64,000 bases of DNA from DATLNM01 sp035536775 (GTDB lineage Bacteria > Actinomycetota > CADDZG01 > WHSQ01): positions 1 to 64,000 of the forward strand of contig DATLNM010000035.1 of assembly GCA_035536775.1 (NCBI GenBank), given 5' to 3'. The notes under the pieces were generated by a model. That model did no database searches and was not told the DNA's origin. It saw only the letters and a program-made list of their open reading frames with translations. Numbering within the stretch: the first letter of the stretch is position 1; each line of letters begins with the position of its first letter. The position numbers were made by a program, and so were the translations under genes. Of the stretch, positions 25,088-34,865 are shown piece by piece.

Positions 25088-26178
25088 TGGAGTCGGCGAC
25101 TCTTCCCGCGTCGGAAGGCAAGAAGCTCATCAGGGTGCTCATCGTGGAGGACTCTCTTACCGAGCGCGCATTCCTGAAGAGCATCCTCGAGTCGGATCCC
25201 GACATCGAGGTCATCGGCGTCGCCGGCAACGGCAACGAGGCCGTGACCGCAGCGGCCGAGCTGCAACCCGATTTAGTGACGATGGATATCCAGCTCCCCG
25301 GGATGAACGGGATCGAGGCAACCCGCCGGATCATGCAGGAGTCCCCCACGCGGATCGTGATCTTCTCGCGCGGTGTAGACCTCGGGGGTGAGGACGGCGC
25401 GTTCCACGCCCTGAACGCGGGAGCGCTCGATGTCCTCGAGAAGCCGACGGGCATGGGGATCGGCCAGCTCACCAAACTGCGCGAGCAGTTGATCCACACC
25501 ATCAAACTGATGTCGGTTGTCAAAGTCGTCCGCAGGCGACCACCGCGCGAGCCCCGAGCGGAGGCAGCCCCCCCTGCGGCGAAGCCTTCGCCGATGCCGC
25601 CGACAGGTCGTGTGTCGATGGTCGCGATCGGGGCATCCACCGGTGGGCCTGCGGCACTGAACACGATCCTTTCGGGTCTTCCCGCCGATTTTCCCGTCCC
25701 CGTCATCGTCGTTCAGCACATCTCTACAGGGTTCACAGCGAACATGGTCGACTGGCTGCGTAAGCAGTGCGCTCTGCCCATCCACATCGCCCATGCGCAT
25801 CAGCGAATGCAGCCCGGACAGGTGTACTTCGCGCCCGAAGACATCCACCTGGTAGTGACCTCTCGCCACACCCTCGGCTTCCGTCACGGACCCTTGGTTA
25901 GCGCGGTGCGCCCTTCCGCGACCGTGCTGTTCCGCTCCATCGCCCGCATCTACGGGGCCGACGCAGGGGGCGTGCTCCTGACGGGCATCGGCGACGATGG
26001 TGCGATCGGACTGAAGGCGATGCATGAGGCTGGCGCGCCGACGATCGGTCAGGATGAGGCCACGAGCGTTGTGTACGGGATGCCGAAGGCCGCTGCCGAG
26101 TTGGGGGCCGTGGATGCCGTCCTCCCGATCGATGAGATCGCCCCCGCGATCGTGAAGCTTGCGGCGGTTCCCGGCTGA
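25087..26178 (+). CDS. CheB receptor methylesterase (WspF-like)
   Basis: 363 residues: receiver with phospho-Asp67 (VTMDIQLPGMNG), a linker, then the methylesterase domain with catalytic Ser184 (GASTGGP), His211 (VVQHIS) and Asp304 (IGDDGA). Together with the TPR-CheR it would set receptor adaptation. Loss of WspF in Pseudomonas locks the pathway on; the orthologous role is inferred. The ATG overlaps the preceding stop by one base. Confidence 0.94.
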   Translation: MESATLPASEGKKLIRVLIVEDSLTERAFLKSILESDPDIEVIGVAGNGNEAVTAAAELQPDLVTMDIQLPGMNGIEATRRIMQESPTRIVIFSRGVDLGGEDGAFHALNAGALDVLEKPTGMGIGQLTKLREQLIHTIKLMSVVKVVRRRPPREPRAEAAPPAAKPSPMPPTGRVSMVAIGASTGGPAALNTILSGLPADFPVPVIVVQHISTGFTANMVDWLRKQCALPIHIAHAHQRMQPGQVYFAPEDIHLVVTSRHTLGFRHGPLVSAVRPSATVLFRSIARIYGADAGGVLLTGIGDDGAIGLKAMHEAGAPTIGQDEATSVVYGMPKAAAELGAVDAVLPIDEIAPAIVKLAAVPG

Positions 26179-26182
26179 CGCC

Positions 26183-28339
26183 ATGAGCAACCCAAGAGAC
26201 GCCTCGCACGTCCAGGAGCTCCTCGAGCGATTCGTCGATGTCCTATGGATCCGCGAGGTCCCCGAGCTCCTGCAGCAGGTGCTCGAGCTCTCCCTGTTCG
26301 CCTCGTTCGGCGACAAGGGCGCGGTCTGGCTCGATCGGCGCGGTGAGCGAGTCGGACTCGAGGCTGCGGGTATCGAGGAGACCGAGATCGAGCCGTTGAA
26401 GGCCGACGGATCGCGTGCCTCACATGTGCTTATCTCCCATATCGAGACCGACGGTGAGCTCGCCGGTGGGATCTGCGTCGTCCGCGATGCGGGGCACCCT
26501 CCGTTCGACGAGCTCGATCGGGGATTGGTGAGTGCGCTCGCACTTCAGGTGAGCAGCGCTCTCTCGACGATCGATCTGCTCGAGAACAGGAACAAGGATG
26601 ACGAGCGCCTTACCGAGGCGAACTTCAGCTTCCTCGCGCGGCATTCCTCAGAGATGACGACACTGCTAGATGAGGGCGGCATCGTCCGGTATTGCGGCCT
26701 TTCGGTCGAGAAGATCCTCGGGTACAAGCCGGGATCCCTCATCGGTTCCGATGCCCTCGAACTAGTACACCCCGACGATCGATCGACGGTGCGTGCCATC
26801 TTCAAGAAGGCGATGCAGGAATCGGGGACGGCGGCGTTCGAATGCCGGGTGCGTCATTCCGATGGCTATTGGCTGCACACGGATTCGAGCCTCAACAGTC
26901 TGTTGGATGACCCCGAAGTGGGAGGGGTCCTGTTCAATACCCGGGATGCGACGGAGCGCAAGGCGTTGGAGGAGGAGCTTGCGCACGCGGCCCTCCACGA
27001 TCCGCTGACTGCACTTCCCAACCGAGGCTTGTTCCGGGACAGGGTTGAGCACGCCCTTGCTCGCGCCGAGCGACATGACCGGCCCGTCGGGGTGCTCTTC
27101 ATCGATCTGGATGACTTCAAGAAGATCAACGACAGTGACGGCCATGCCAAGGGTGACCTCCTGCTGTCCGCCGTCGCGGAGAGACTTCGAGACAACCTGC
27201 GAGGGCCCGACACTGCAGCGCGCCTCGGTGGCGACGAATTCGCTCTACTGCTGGAGGACATTCGCCAGCGCGACGACGCGCTGTTGGTCGCAGACCGTAT
27301 CCAGCAGTCGATGGAGGACCCGTTCTATCTCGACGATCTGGAGCTCGAGGTCCGCGCAAGTATCGGCGTCGCAGTCGGGACGCCACGAGAGCACAATGCA
27401 GACGATCTCATCCGCGACGCCGACGTCGCGATGTTCACTGCGAAATCACGCGGCAAGGCTCAATCGGTCGTTTTCGAGCAGAGCATGCATGAGAACCTCC
27501 TCGAGCGTGTGGGCCTCGAGACCGACCTCCGTCGGGCGGCGCAGAACGGTGAGTTCGTCGTCTATTACCAACCAACGGTTCGCCTTGCGACCGGTGCGAT
27601 CGCCGGCATGGAGGCCCTCGTGCGCTGGCAACATCCGCGCCGGGGGCTGGTTCCTCCGGGCGACTTCATCCCACTCGCCGAGGAAACAGGCTTGATCGTG
27701 GGGATAGGCCGCTTCGTTTTGGGAGAGGCATGCCGGCAGGCTCGCGAATGGCAGCTGCGGTTCCCCGACAACCCCTTCTCGATAGCAGTCAATCTCTCCG
27801 CCCGACAGCTTCAGCATCAAGGTTTGCTCCAGGAAGTCATCGACGCGCTCGAGAGCTCCGCGCTCCCACCCGAGAGCCTCGTTCTCGAGATCACCGAGAG
27901 CGTGCTGATGGAGCACACCGAGGAGGTCGTCGCAACCCTCCACAGCCTGAAGGATCTCGGTGTTCGCCTCGCGATCGACGACTTCGGGACCGGGTATTCA
28001 TCCCTTTCGTACCTTCAGAAGCTGCCGGTCGACATCCTCAAGATCGACCGGTCCTTCGTCTCGGGTCTTTCGACAGGTTCACAGGAGCTGGCGGTAACCC
28101 GTGCGATCATCGAGCTCGGCCAGAGTCTCGAGCTTCAGACACTTGCTGAGGGAATCGAGCTCGCCGAGCAGCTGATGCACCTCAAGAGCCTTCACTGCGA
28201 CATGTGTCAGGGTTTCTATTTCGCGAAGCCATTGGAGACGACCGCCATGGAGGCTCTGCTGACCTCCGCCGCCTCAGGCGAGTCATGGGGTGGAGCGATG
28301 GAGCTGGAGACCCAGGCCACGGAGCTGCCCGCGTCGTAA
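26183..28339 (+). CDS. GAF-PAS-GGDEF-EAL cyclic di-GMP enzyme
   Basis: 718 residues. An N-terminal GAF-like region (about 10-140) and a PAS domain (about 160-270) precede a GGDEF domain with intact GGDEF at 349-353 and I-site RGPD. The EAL domain has EALVRW at 477, LEITESVLM, DDFGTGYSSLSYL and KIDRSFV. Both catalytic centres look intact, so net synthesis or breakdown cannot be told from sequence. Starts 5 nt after cheB, so it belongs to the same operon. Confidence 0.92.
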   Translation: MSNPRDASHVQELLERFVDVLWIREVPELLQQVLELSLFASFGDKGAVWLDRRGERVGLEAAGIEETEIEPLKADGSRASHVLISHIETDGELAGGICVVRDAGHPPFDELDRGLVSALALQVSSALSTIDLLENRNKDDERLTEANFSFLARHSSEMTTLLDEGGIVRYCGLSVEKILGYKPGSLIGSDALELVHPDDRSTVRAIFKKAMQESGTAAFECRVRHSDGYWLHTDSSLNSLLDDPEVGGVLFNTRDATERKALEEELAHAALHDPLTALPNRGLFRDRVEHALARAERHDRPVGVLFIDLDDFKKINDSDGHAKGDLLLSAVAERLRDNLRGPDTAARLGGDEFALLLEDIRQRDDALLVADRIQQSMEDPFYLDDLELEVRASIGVAVGTPREHNADDLIRDADVAMFTAKSRGKAQSVVFEQSMHENLLERVGLETDLRRAAQNGEFVVYYQPTVRLATGAIAGMEALVRWQHPRRGLVPPGDFIPLAEETGLIVGIGRFVLGEACRQAREWQLRFPDNPFSIAVNLSARQLQHQGLLQEVIDALESSALPPESLVLEITESVLMEHTEEVVATLHSLKDLGVRLAIDDFGTGYSSLSYLQKLPVDILKIDRSFVSGLSTGSQELAVTRAIIELGQSLELQTLAEGIELAEQLMHLKSLHCDMCQGFYFAKPLETTAMEALLTSAASGESWGGAMELETQATELPAS

Positions 28340-28418
28340 CGGGTGGCGCAACCGGGTGGCGCCGGAATGGTCACTACGCGCTATTCAGCGCGCCGGAGGT
28401 TTCACATTTACTGCCCAC

Positions 28419-30311
28419 ATGGTGATTCGGGCGCTGCCGGACCGCGTGGAACTTCACGCCCTGGGGATAGGGCGCTTGTTCGCGTTGGTGCGGGATGCCG
28501 TCGTCGTGGTGGAAGGAGAGACCGGAACGATCCATCATTGGAATCCCGCCGCCACTGAGATCCTTGGACACACCGAGGACGATGTCGTCGGGTTGCCGTT
28601 CAGCTCCCTCGTCGACGTGGCGATCCCCATGCCCGAACCGAGCCGGCTTCCGAGGTCCCCTCTGCCTCCGCCCGCGTCCGCATCTGTCGTCGAGGTAACG
28701 GCCCGGTGCAAGGATGGATCGGAGGTCGCCCTCGAAGCGTCCGTCACCCAACTCGAGAGCGACGGGACCACTTCGGAGAGCTACGTCGTCGTGATGTTTC
28801 GTGACGTCACCCAACAGGTCGCACATCGGTTGAAGCTTGCCGACGCCGAGAGGTTGCTGGCCCACCAAACATTGCACGACGCGCTGACGGGGCTGCCGAA
28901 CCGGACGCTATTTAAGTCCGAGATCGAGCGGGCGCTGACGAGGCGGAAGTCGGAGGGTGGCCAGCTGTCGGTCATCATGGTCGATCTCGACGATTTCAAG
29001 ACCGTGAACGACAGCCTGACGCATGTCGTAGGGGACCTCCTGTTGGTGTCCGTCGCTCGGCGCCTGCAGAAATGCCTGAGGCAGACGGATCATCTGGCCA
29101 GGATCGGCGGTGATGAGTTCGGGGTGCTCCTCGGCAATGGCGCCAGCGCTCACGACGGACCTCTTATCGCCCAGCGCATCATCGAGTCGCTGTACGAGCC
29201 GGTCGTCCTGGAGGGCAAAGAGGTCTACATCCGCGGAAGCGTCGGGCTGTGCACCGTAGAGCCCTACCAGGATGATGCCGATGACATCATCCGGAAGGCC
29301 GAGGTGGCCATGTACGGCGCCAAGAAGGCCGGCAAGGGCGGCTACGAGATCTTCGAGCCCGGGATGTACGCGTCGGTCTTGCGTCGCCTGGAGCTGAGGG
29401 GCGGACTCGGCAGGGTGCTGGAGCGTGACGAGTTGCGCTTGCACTTCCAACCGATCGTGTCGCTGGCAGATAAGTGCATCCTCGGAGCGGAGGCCTTGAT
29501 CCGGTGGGAGCACCCGGACCTTGGACTCCTCGCGCCGGCCCACTTCATCTCGATCGCCGAAGAGAGCGGTCTGAGCGTGCCGATCGGGGACTGGGTTCTG
29601 CGCCGCGCATGTCTGGAAGCCGCCCGGTGGGAAGCGCCCAACCACGAGAATTTCATCACCGTGAACCTTTCGGGGCGGCAACTGACCTCTGAGTTGCTGC
29701 TCGGCCAGGTCAAAGACGCTCTCACACGATCGGGGCTGACACCGAGCCGACTGGTCCTTGAGATCACCGAGAGTGCCCTTATGGCCGATACCGACGCCAG
29801 CATCGAGATGCTTGCGGCTCTCAAATCACTGGGCGTCAAGCTAGCCATCGACGATTTCGGAACCGGTTACTCATCGCTCAGCTATCTGCGCAGGTTCCCC
29901 ATCGACATCCTCAAGATCGATAAATCCTTCGTGAGCCCGGTCACGCGGGGCGCAGAGGACGCGGCTCTCGCGAGCGCGGTCGTGAAGTTGGGGCGCTCGC
30001 TCAAGATGGACGTCATCGCGGAAGGCATCGAAACCGAGAATCAATCGGTCGAGTTACGTGCGATGGGCTGCCCGATGGGGCAGGGGTTCCTCTTCGCCCG
30101 CCCGCTTACCCCTCCCCAGATGAAGGGCTACCTCGCCGCGTCGGTGCCCGTTTCGCTAGAGACCGATCGCGATCGACGTCAGCTCGTTCGGCTTGATGAG
30201 GTAGATCTCGGGCCATTGCGCCCGGATCAGTCCGTTCGTCTCGAACTCGGAGAGGATGAAGCTGACATCCTCCGCGGTGCCTCCGGCCATCATGGCGACA
30301 TCCTCGAGTGA
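28419..30311 (+). CDS. PAS-GGDEF-EAL cyclic di-GMP enzyme
   Basis: 630 residues from the ATG at 28419. PAS domain (about 15-140), GGDEF at 230-234 with I-site RQTD, and an EAL domain with EALIRW at 358, LEITESALM, DDFGTGYSSLSYL and IAEGIETENQ. Intact for both activities. The upstream start is uncertain because no good ribosome binding site is close to 28419. The last 50 or so residues run through the opposite-strand Crp-like gene (156-nt convergent overlap) and are probably read-through with no function. Confidence 0.9.
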   Translation: MVIRALPDRVELHALGIGRLFALVRDAVVVVEGETGTIHHWNPAATEILGHTEDDVVGLPFSSLVDVAIPMPEPSRLPRSPLPPPASASVVEVTARCKDGSEVALEASVTQLESDGTTSESYVVVMFRDVTQQVAHRLKLADAERLLAHQTLHDALTGLPNRTLFKSEIERALTRRKSEGGQLSVIMVDLDDFKTVNDSLTHVVGDLLLVSVARRLQKCLRQTDHLARIGGDEFGVLLGNGASAHDGPLIAQRIIESLYEPVVLEGKEVYIRGSVGLCTVEPYQDDADDIIRKAEVAMYGAKKAGKGGYEIFEPGMYASVLRRLELRGGLGRVLERDELRLHFQPIVSLADKCILGAEALIRWEHPDLGLLAPAHFISIAEESGLSVPIGDWVLRRACLEAARWEAPNHENFITVNLSGRQLTSELLLGQVKDALTRSGLTPSRLVLEITESALMADTDASIEMLAALKSLGVKLAIDDFGTGYSSLSYLRRFPIDILKIDKSFVSPVTRGAEDAALASAVVKLGRSLKMDVIAEGIETENQSVELRAMGCPMGQGFLFARPLTPPQMKGYLAASVPVSLETDRDRRQLVRLDEVDLGPLRPDQSVRLELGEDEADILRGASGHHGDILE

Positions 30312-30866
30312 CAATCGGAGTGTCTGGGCGGGGGCCTCTGGCGTTCCCGCCGCTCGAGCCACTGCCGTCAGCCTCTTAGCCACTCGTTGACGGAGGTCTA
30401 GGAACAGCATGTCTTCGGCGACATCGTCGTCGTCCATGAGGTAGGGGGCCATCATCTTTGCGATCTCGATCGCGACCGCAGGCTCCGACTTGAAGATCTC
30501 TATGAATACCCCGCGCTCGATCGACCACGCCCTGGTCGGCTCCACCGCCGCAGCGCTCGCGGTCCTTCGATGTCCGGCGAGGACGCCCATCTCTCCGAGG
30601 ATCTCGCCCGAGCGCAACATTCGTAGGTCTTCCCGCTCGCCGTCGGGGCCCGATGCGTAGATCTGCACTGCGCCCGCTTCGATGACGTACACCTCGGTGG
30701 GCAGGTCCCTCTGTTTGAAGATCGTGTCTCCGGCTTCATAGTCGATGACCGTCGCGGCTTGGGCGAGGCGCATGAGGGCACGTTTGGAGGCCACGCTGAG
30801 GAAAGGGCTGTTCGCCAGGGCATTGACGACCGCATCGCGCTCGCCGGGTGTCCCATCCACACTCAT
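30156..30866 (-). CDS. Crp/Fnr-family cyclic nucleotide-binding regulator
   Basis: 236 residues from the ATG at 30866 (AGGGAG just upstream). The cyclic nucleotide-binding beta-barrel has YEAGDTIFKQRD and the phosphate-binding-cassette region GEMGVLAGHRRTAS. A C-helix, then a winged helix-turn-helix (LSLEDVAMMAGGTAEDVSFIL) form the DNA-binding part. It is transcribed divergently from a class III cyclase gene that begins 37 bp away, suggesting a paired cAMP synthesis/response unit. The ligand could be cAMP or another nucleotide. Confidence 0.85.
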   Translation of the reverse strand: MSVDGTPGERDAVVNALANSPFLSVASKRALMRLAQAATVIDYEAGDTIFKQRDLPTEVYVIEAGAVQIYASGPDGEREDLRMLRSGEILGEMGVLAGHRRTASAAAVEPTRAWSIERGVFIEIFKSEPAVAIEIAKMMAPYLMDDDDVAEDMLFLDLRQRVAKRLTAVARAAGTPEAPAQTLRLSLEDVAMMAGGTAEDVSFILSEFETNGLIRAQWPEIYLIKPNELTSIAIGL

Positions 30867-30903
30867 CTCCCTATAATCCCTCACAAGCAAGCCCGAGACG
30901 TTT

Positions 30904-33540
30904 ATGCAAAACCTTCCAAGCGGCACGGTCACCTTCTTCTTCAGTGACATAGAGGGCTCGACACAGCTTCTCCAGGCGCTTGGAGAGGCTTATACCGAAG
31001 TACTCGAAGGCCACGCCGCCATCATCCGCGATGTCTTGAAAAGTCATAGGGGCCTCGAAATAGCCACCGAGGGCGACTCCTTCTTCGTCGTCTTCGAGGG
31101 TGCTCCGCAAGCGGTTGCAGCCGCCGTCGAGATCCAGCGCGGACTGGCCGCGCGCCGGTGGCCCGGTGACCGCGAGGTCCGGGTCCGTATCGGTCTCCAC
31201 ACGGGGGAGGCAAGACTCCTCGGCGACAACTATGGCGGCCTCGATGTGCATCGAGCGGCGCGGATAGCGGCATCCGGCCATGGTGGCCAGGTCGTCCTTT
31301 CGGATTCCACGCGCACCCTCGTAGAGCACGATCTTCCGGCGGGAGTAACGCTGCGCGATCTCGGATCCCATCGACTGAAAGACCTCGAGCTCCCAGAGCA
31401 CTTATGGCAATTCGATGTCGACGGAATGAGGACCGAATGGCCTGCGCTCCGCTCGGTCCAAGGACGGCCGAACAACCTCCCCTTGGACCTGACCAGTTTC
31501 GTAGGGAGGGAGAAGGAGCTCGTCCAGATCGCGGATCTGTTGCGCGAGGCGAGGTTGCTCACCCTTACGGGCCCGGGCGGGACCGGCAAGACCAGGCTGA
31601 GCTTGCGAGCTGCAGCAGACGCTCTGGCGGTATTCGACGACGGGGTTTTCTTCGTGCCCCTTGCGACGATCGAAGACCCCGATCTCGTTCCCACGACCAT
31701 GGCAGGGGCCCTCGGTCTCGCCGAAGAGCAGGGACGACCGATCTCGGAAACGCTCAAGGTCCATATCGAGCACAAGCAGATGCTTCTCGTTCTCGACAAC
31801 CTCGAGCAGATCCTCGGCATAGCGCCGTTCATCTCGGAACTTCTTCGATCGTCGTCGGGCCTCAAGATCATCACTTCGAGTCGCGCTCCGCTCAGGATCA
31901 GTGGTGAGCAGGAGTTCCCGGTCCCGCCACTCGTCCTTCCGGACGCTTCAGCATCACTCTCAGCGGAGGATGCTTTGGGCTACGAATCGGTGGCTCTGTT
32001 CGTCCAGCGAGCGTCATCGCTGCGCCCCGGCTTCGTGCTCGATGAGAGCAACGCCGCGGCCATCGCCGGGATCGCGGTTCGGCTCGACGGGTTGCCCCTC
32101 GCCATAGAGCTGGCGGCCGCCCGAGTCCGTGTCATGTCGGTGCAGGAGATCTTGAAGCGCCTGGAGGCATGCTTCGACATCCTCACCGGCGGGGGACGTG
32201 ATCTGCCGGCACGCCAGCAGACGCTGCGCGGCGCGATCGACTGGAGCTACGACCTCTTAGGCGAGCCCGAACGGGCATTGTTCAGACGGCTGTCGATCTT
32301 CGTTGGAGGTTGGACGCTGGAGGCGGCGCAGGAGATCTGCGATCCCGACGGTGACCTTGGCGTGGACGTCCTCTCAGGGATCGAGTCTCTCGTGGACAAC
32401 AGTCTCGTCCGAACGACAGAGGCCGCCGATGGGGGCACGCGCTTCAGGATGCTGGTCGTGATCCGTGAGTACGGCCTGATGAGACTGCGTGAATCCGGCG
32501 AGGAGGAAAGCGCACGTGCTCGCCACCGCGACTACTTCATCTCTCTGACCGAAGCCGCCGAGGAACGATTGACCGGCGACCCGCTGTTGCTCGATCGCCT
32601 CGAGGAAGAGCACGACAACCTGCGATCCATCCTGAAGGCATCTGTCACCGGCGGGGATGCGATCCCTGGATTGCGAATCGCGGCAACGATCTGGAGGTTC
32701 TGGCAGATCCGCAGCCATTTGCGCGAGGGACGAGCGTGGCTGGCAGACCTTTTCGCGCTCGCCTCGGCGTCGATGAGGGATGGGGCCAGAGCCAAGGCGC
32801 TGAGCGGCGCCGGGGCACTCGCGTACTGGGAAGGTGACTACTCCACATCCCGCAGCTTCTACGAAGAAAGCCTCGCGATCTTCGAGGAGCTGGACGATCC
32901 ACGCGGGATCGCCGACCAGACGTACGCGTTCGGGTTCCTCGAGTTGATCGCGCATAACGATCAAGCGGCGGTTGAGATCTTCCGCGCGAGCAAGATCTTG
33001 TACGAGCAGGTCGGGGATGTAACGGGGCAAGCGAACGCCACATGGGGCGAGGGCTGGGCCGCGATGCTGATGCGCGATGACGACCGCGCGTTCTCATTGG
33101 GCCAGGAAAGCCTCGAGGCCTACCGGGCCCTCGATCACAAGTGGGGGATGGGCAGTTCGCTGTGGATCCTGGGACGGGTCGCCCGCGAAGCCGATCGCCT
33201 CGATGAGGCACGTGCCTATTGGATCGAAGCCCTTGACCTCCTCGCCGGACTGAATGACGCCTCCTCGATCGCAAGCTGCTGCGCCGATCTTGCGATCGTC
33301 GCTCTGAAGGAAGGGCTCCCCGAGCGCGCCGTGAAACTTGGTGGCGCCGCGGCGGGCATCACGTCGCGTATCGGCTTCCGAGCACCTCCCGAGATCGTGC
33401 GTCAAGAAGATCCGCGCGGCCTGGCTGAGGGCCGGTTGTCGAAGCAGGAAGTTGACGCCGCGTGGCGCGAGGGATTCGAGATGTCTCTCGATGAAGCCGT
33501 CGCGTTCATGCGCAAGGATGAGCGCGCTACCCAGACGTAA
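30904..33540 (+). CDS. Class III adenylate/guanylate cyclase-AAA ATPase-TPR protein
   Basis: 878 residues. The N-terminal cyclase homology domain (about 8-170) has metal Asp15 (FFFSDIEGST) and Asp58 (TEGDSFF). The purine-binding Lys position is Ala54 and the transition-state Asn is His (VHRAAR), as often seen in this fusion family. Next is a STAND/AfsR-type ATPase with Walker A GPGGTGKT at 223-230 and Walker B LLVLDNLEQ, then TPR-like helices (about 560-830). It resembles the M. tuberculosis Rv1358/Rv0386 group without the LuxR HTH. Cyclase activity is uncertain. Confidence 0.87.
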   Translation: MQNLPSGTVTFFFSDIEGSTQLLQALGEAYTEVLEGHAAIIRDVLKSHRGLEIATEGDSFFVVFEGAPQAVAAAVEIQRGLAARRWPGDREVRVRIGLHTGEARLLGDNYGGLDVHRAARIAASGHGGQVVLSDSTRTLVEHDLPAGVTLRDLGSHRLKDLELPEHLWQFDVDGMRTEWPALRSVQGRPNNLPLDLTSFVGREKELVQIADLLREARLLTLTGPGGTGKTRLSLRAAADALAVFDDGVFFVPLATIEDPDLVPTTMAGALGLAEEQGRPISETLKVHIEHKQMLLVLDNLEQILGIAPFISELLRSSSGLKIITSSRAPLRISGEQEFPVPPLVLPDASASLSAEDALGYESVALFVQRASSLRPGFVLDESNAAAIAGIAVRLDGLPLAIELAAARVRVMSVQEILKRLEACFDILTGGGRDLPARQQTLRGAIDWSYDLLGEPERALFRRLSIFVGGWTLEAAQEICDPDGDLGVDVLSGIESLVDNSLVRTTEAADGGTRFRMLVVIREYGLMRLRESGEEESARARHRDYFISLTEAAEERLTGDPLLLDRLEEEHDNLRSILKASVTGGDAIPGLRIAATIWRFWQIRSHLREGRAWLADLFALASASMRDGARAKALSGAGALAYWEGDYSTSRSFYEESLAIFEELDDPRGIADQTYAFGFLELIAHNDQAAVEIFRASKILYEQVGDVTGQANATWGEGWAAMLMRDDDRAFSLGQESLEAYRALDHKWGMGSSLWILGRVAREADRLDEARAYWIEALDLLAGLNDASSIASCCADLAIVALKEGLPERAVKLGGAAAGITSRIGFRAPPEIVRQEDPRGLAEGRLSKQEVDAAWREGFEMSLDEAVAFMRKDERATQT

Positions 33541-34819
33541 CCAGGGGCTGGGCGAGAAGCCAGAGCGTCGTCACGGTTAGTACCGACATCAATGCCGTCA
33601 GCGCGTACTGACTCTTGATCGCGTCGGAATGGGTGGCGGTCGTTGCGATCGCGATCCGGTGGGCGGCAAGTACGGCGAGGATATGTCCGCCGATGATGAA
33701 CGCGATCTCGAGGAACCACACCAACTTTGGGGACGCGGCATACCCGGCGAACGGCTCCGCGGCCCCGATGAGGTCGGCGGTCGCGTCGATGAGGCCTGGG
33801 ATGCCAACGATGAGCAACGAGGTGTTGTGTGCCATCACATACGCCACGCCAACGGGGATGAGCGAGGGAGCAAGGCGCCTGGCGAGCTCCATCGCTGAGC
33901 CCCCATCGGGCACCCACCGCTGGGCGATCAAGACGGTCCCGAGGAAAAGACCCGCGAAGGGCAGTGTGAAGAGCGCAAGGGCGAACGTATCGCGCACGAC
34001 CACGTTGATCGCGTCGAGTCCGAGGTTATGGATGAGGTCTCCCCACATCACGGTCTCGCGGATGTTGTCGAGCGTTGTCGAGGCGAGCAAGACGAACAGC
34101 GCAGCCGTCTCGTCGACACGCATGGGTTCCTCCGGCACGAGCTCTCGTAGAGGACCTTTGTAGTAGATCCCGTCGTCTCGCAGCGCGAGCGGCGCACATC
34201 GACCTGCGAAGCCGAAGAGGATCCGGAACGGGTCCGCCCAGCGGTACTCCGTCCCGAAGAGCGAGCGGATCGCGAATGAGTAGACGGTGTAGGTCACCAG
34301 CGCGATGAGTACGCCTCGTCCCTCGAAGCCGACGCCCGACACGAGCTCGAACCAGAACAGCGCATAGATCGTGAGCGGCCCAAGCCACGCCCCCGGCTGA
34401 CGAGTCGTCTCGTCGCCCGGCAGCCGCCAGGCCGCGTCGGCCGCGGCCCAGGGGTCGCCGGCCTCCCATACGCCGTCTGCGATGCACGACAGGGCCGTCA
34501 CCCCGACCACGAGCGCCACCCAGAAGAGCATCGTGGGCAGGGTGAAGCCCCGCCCGGGATCGACGATGGCGGACGCGACGCAGAGGACGAGGCCCGCGAC
34601 TCCGACGACCAGGAGGGCTACCGAGGCCCCACGCGCCCCCCTTCCGCCTGCGAGCCGGCGTTCAGGCCGAAGAGGGCCCGGCTCGGGCCTCAGCGCGCGG
34701 ATGACGAACGCGATAACCACCGCCGCGACGGCGGCGGAGATGTACACGTACAGCGGCAGAGGGAGCTCGTAGGTCCGTCCGACGCCGTGTGCGAGCTCGA
34801 GAGGGCCGAGGGTATCCAT
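33527..34819 (-). CDS. Polytopic membrane protein, fenitrothion-hydrolase-like family
   Basis: 430 residues from the ATG at 34819, with about nine to ten membrane segments. The start (LELAHGVGRTYELPLPLYVYISAAVAA) resembles actinobacterial membrane proteins often labelled fenitrothion hydrolase. That name has little functional support for this family, so I treat the function as unknown. It overlaps the cyclase gene convergently by 14 nt and is divergent from the small exported protein at 34866. Confidence 0.65.
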   Translation of the reverse strand: MDTLGPLELAHGVGRTYELPLPLYVYISAAVAAVVIAFVIRALRPEPGPLRPERRLAGGRGARGASVALLVVGVAGLVLCVASAIVDPGRGFTLPTMLFWVALVVGVTALSCIADGVWEAGDPWAAADAAWRLPGDETTRQPGAWLGPLTIYALFWFELVSGVGFEGRGVLIALVTYTVYSFAIRSLFGTEYRWADPFRILFGFAGRCAPLALRDDGIYYKGPLRELVPEEPMRVDETAALFVLLASTTLDNIRETVMWGDLIHNLGLDAINVVVRDTFALALFTLPFAGLFLGTVLIAQRWVPDGGSAMELARRLAPSLIPVGVAYVMAHNTSLLIVGIPGLIDATADLIGAAEPFAGYAASPKLVWFLEIAFIIGGHILAVLAAHRIAIATTATHSDAIKSQYALTALMSVLTVTTLWLLAQPLVTSG

Positions 34820-34865
34820 CGTGGCGAGGGAATATACCCACGGGGGAGAATGTGCCAGAGGACTC

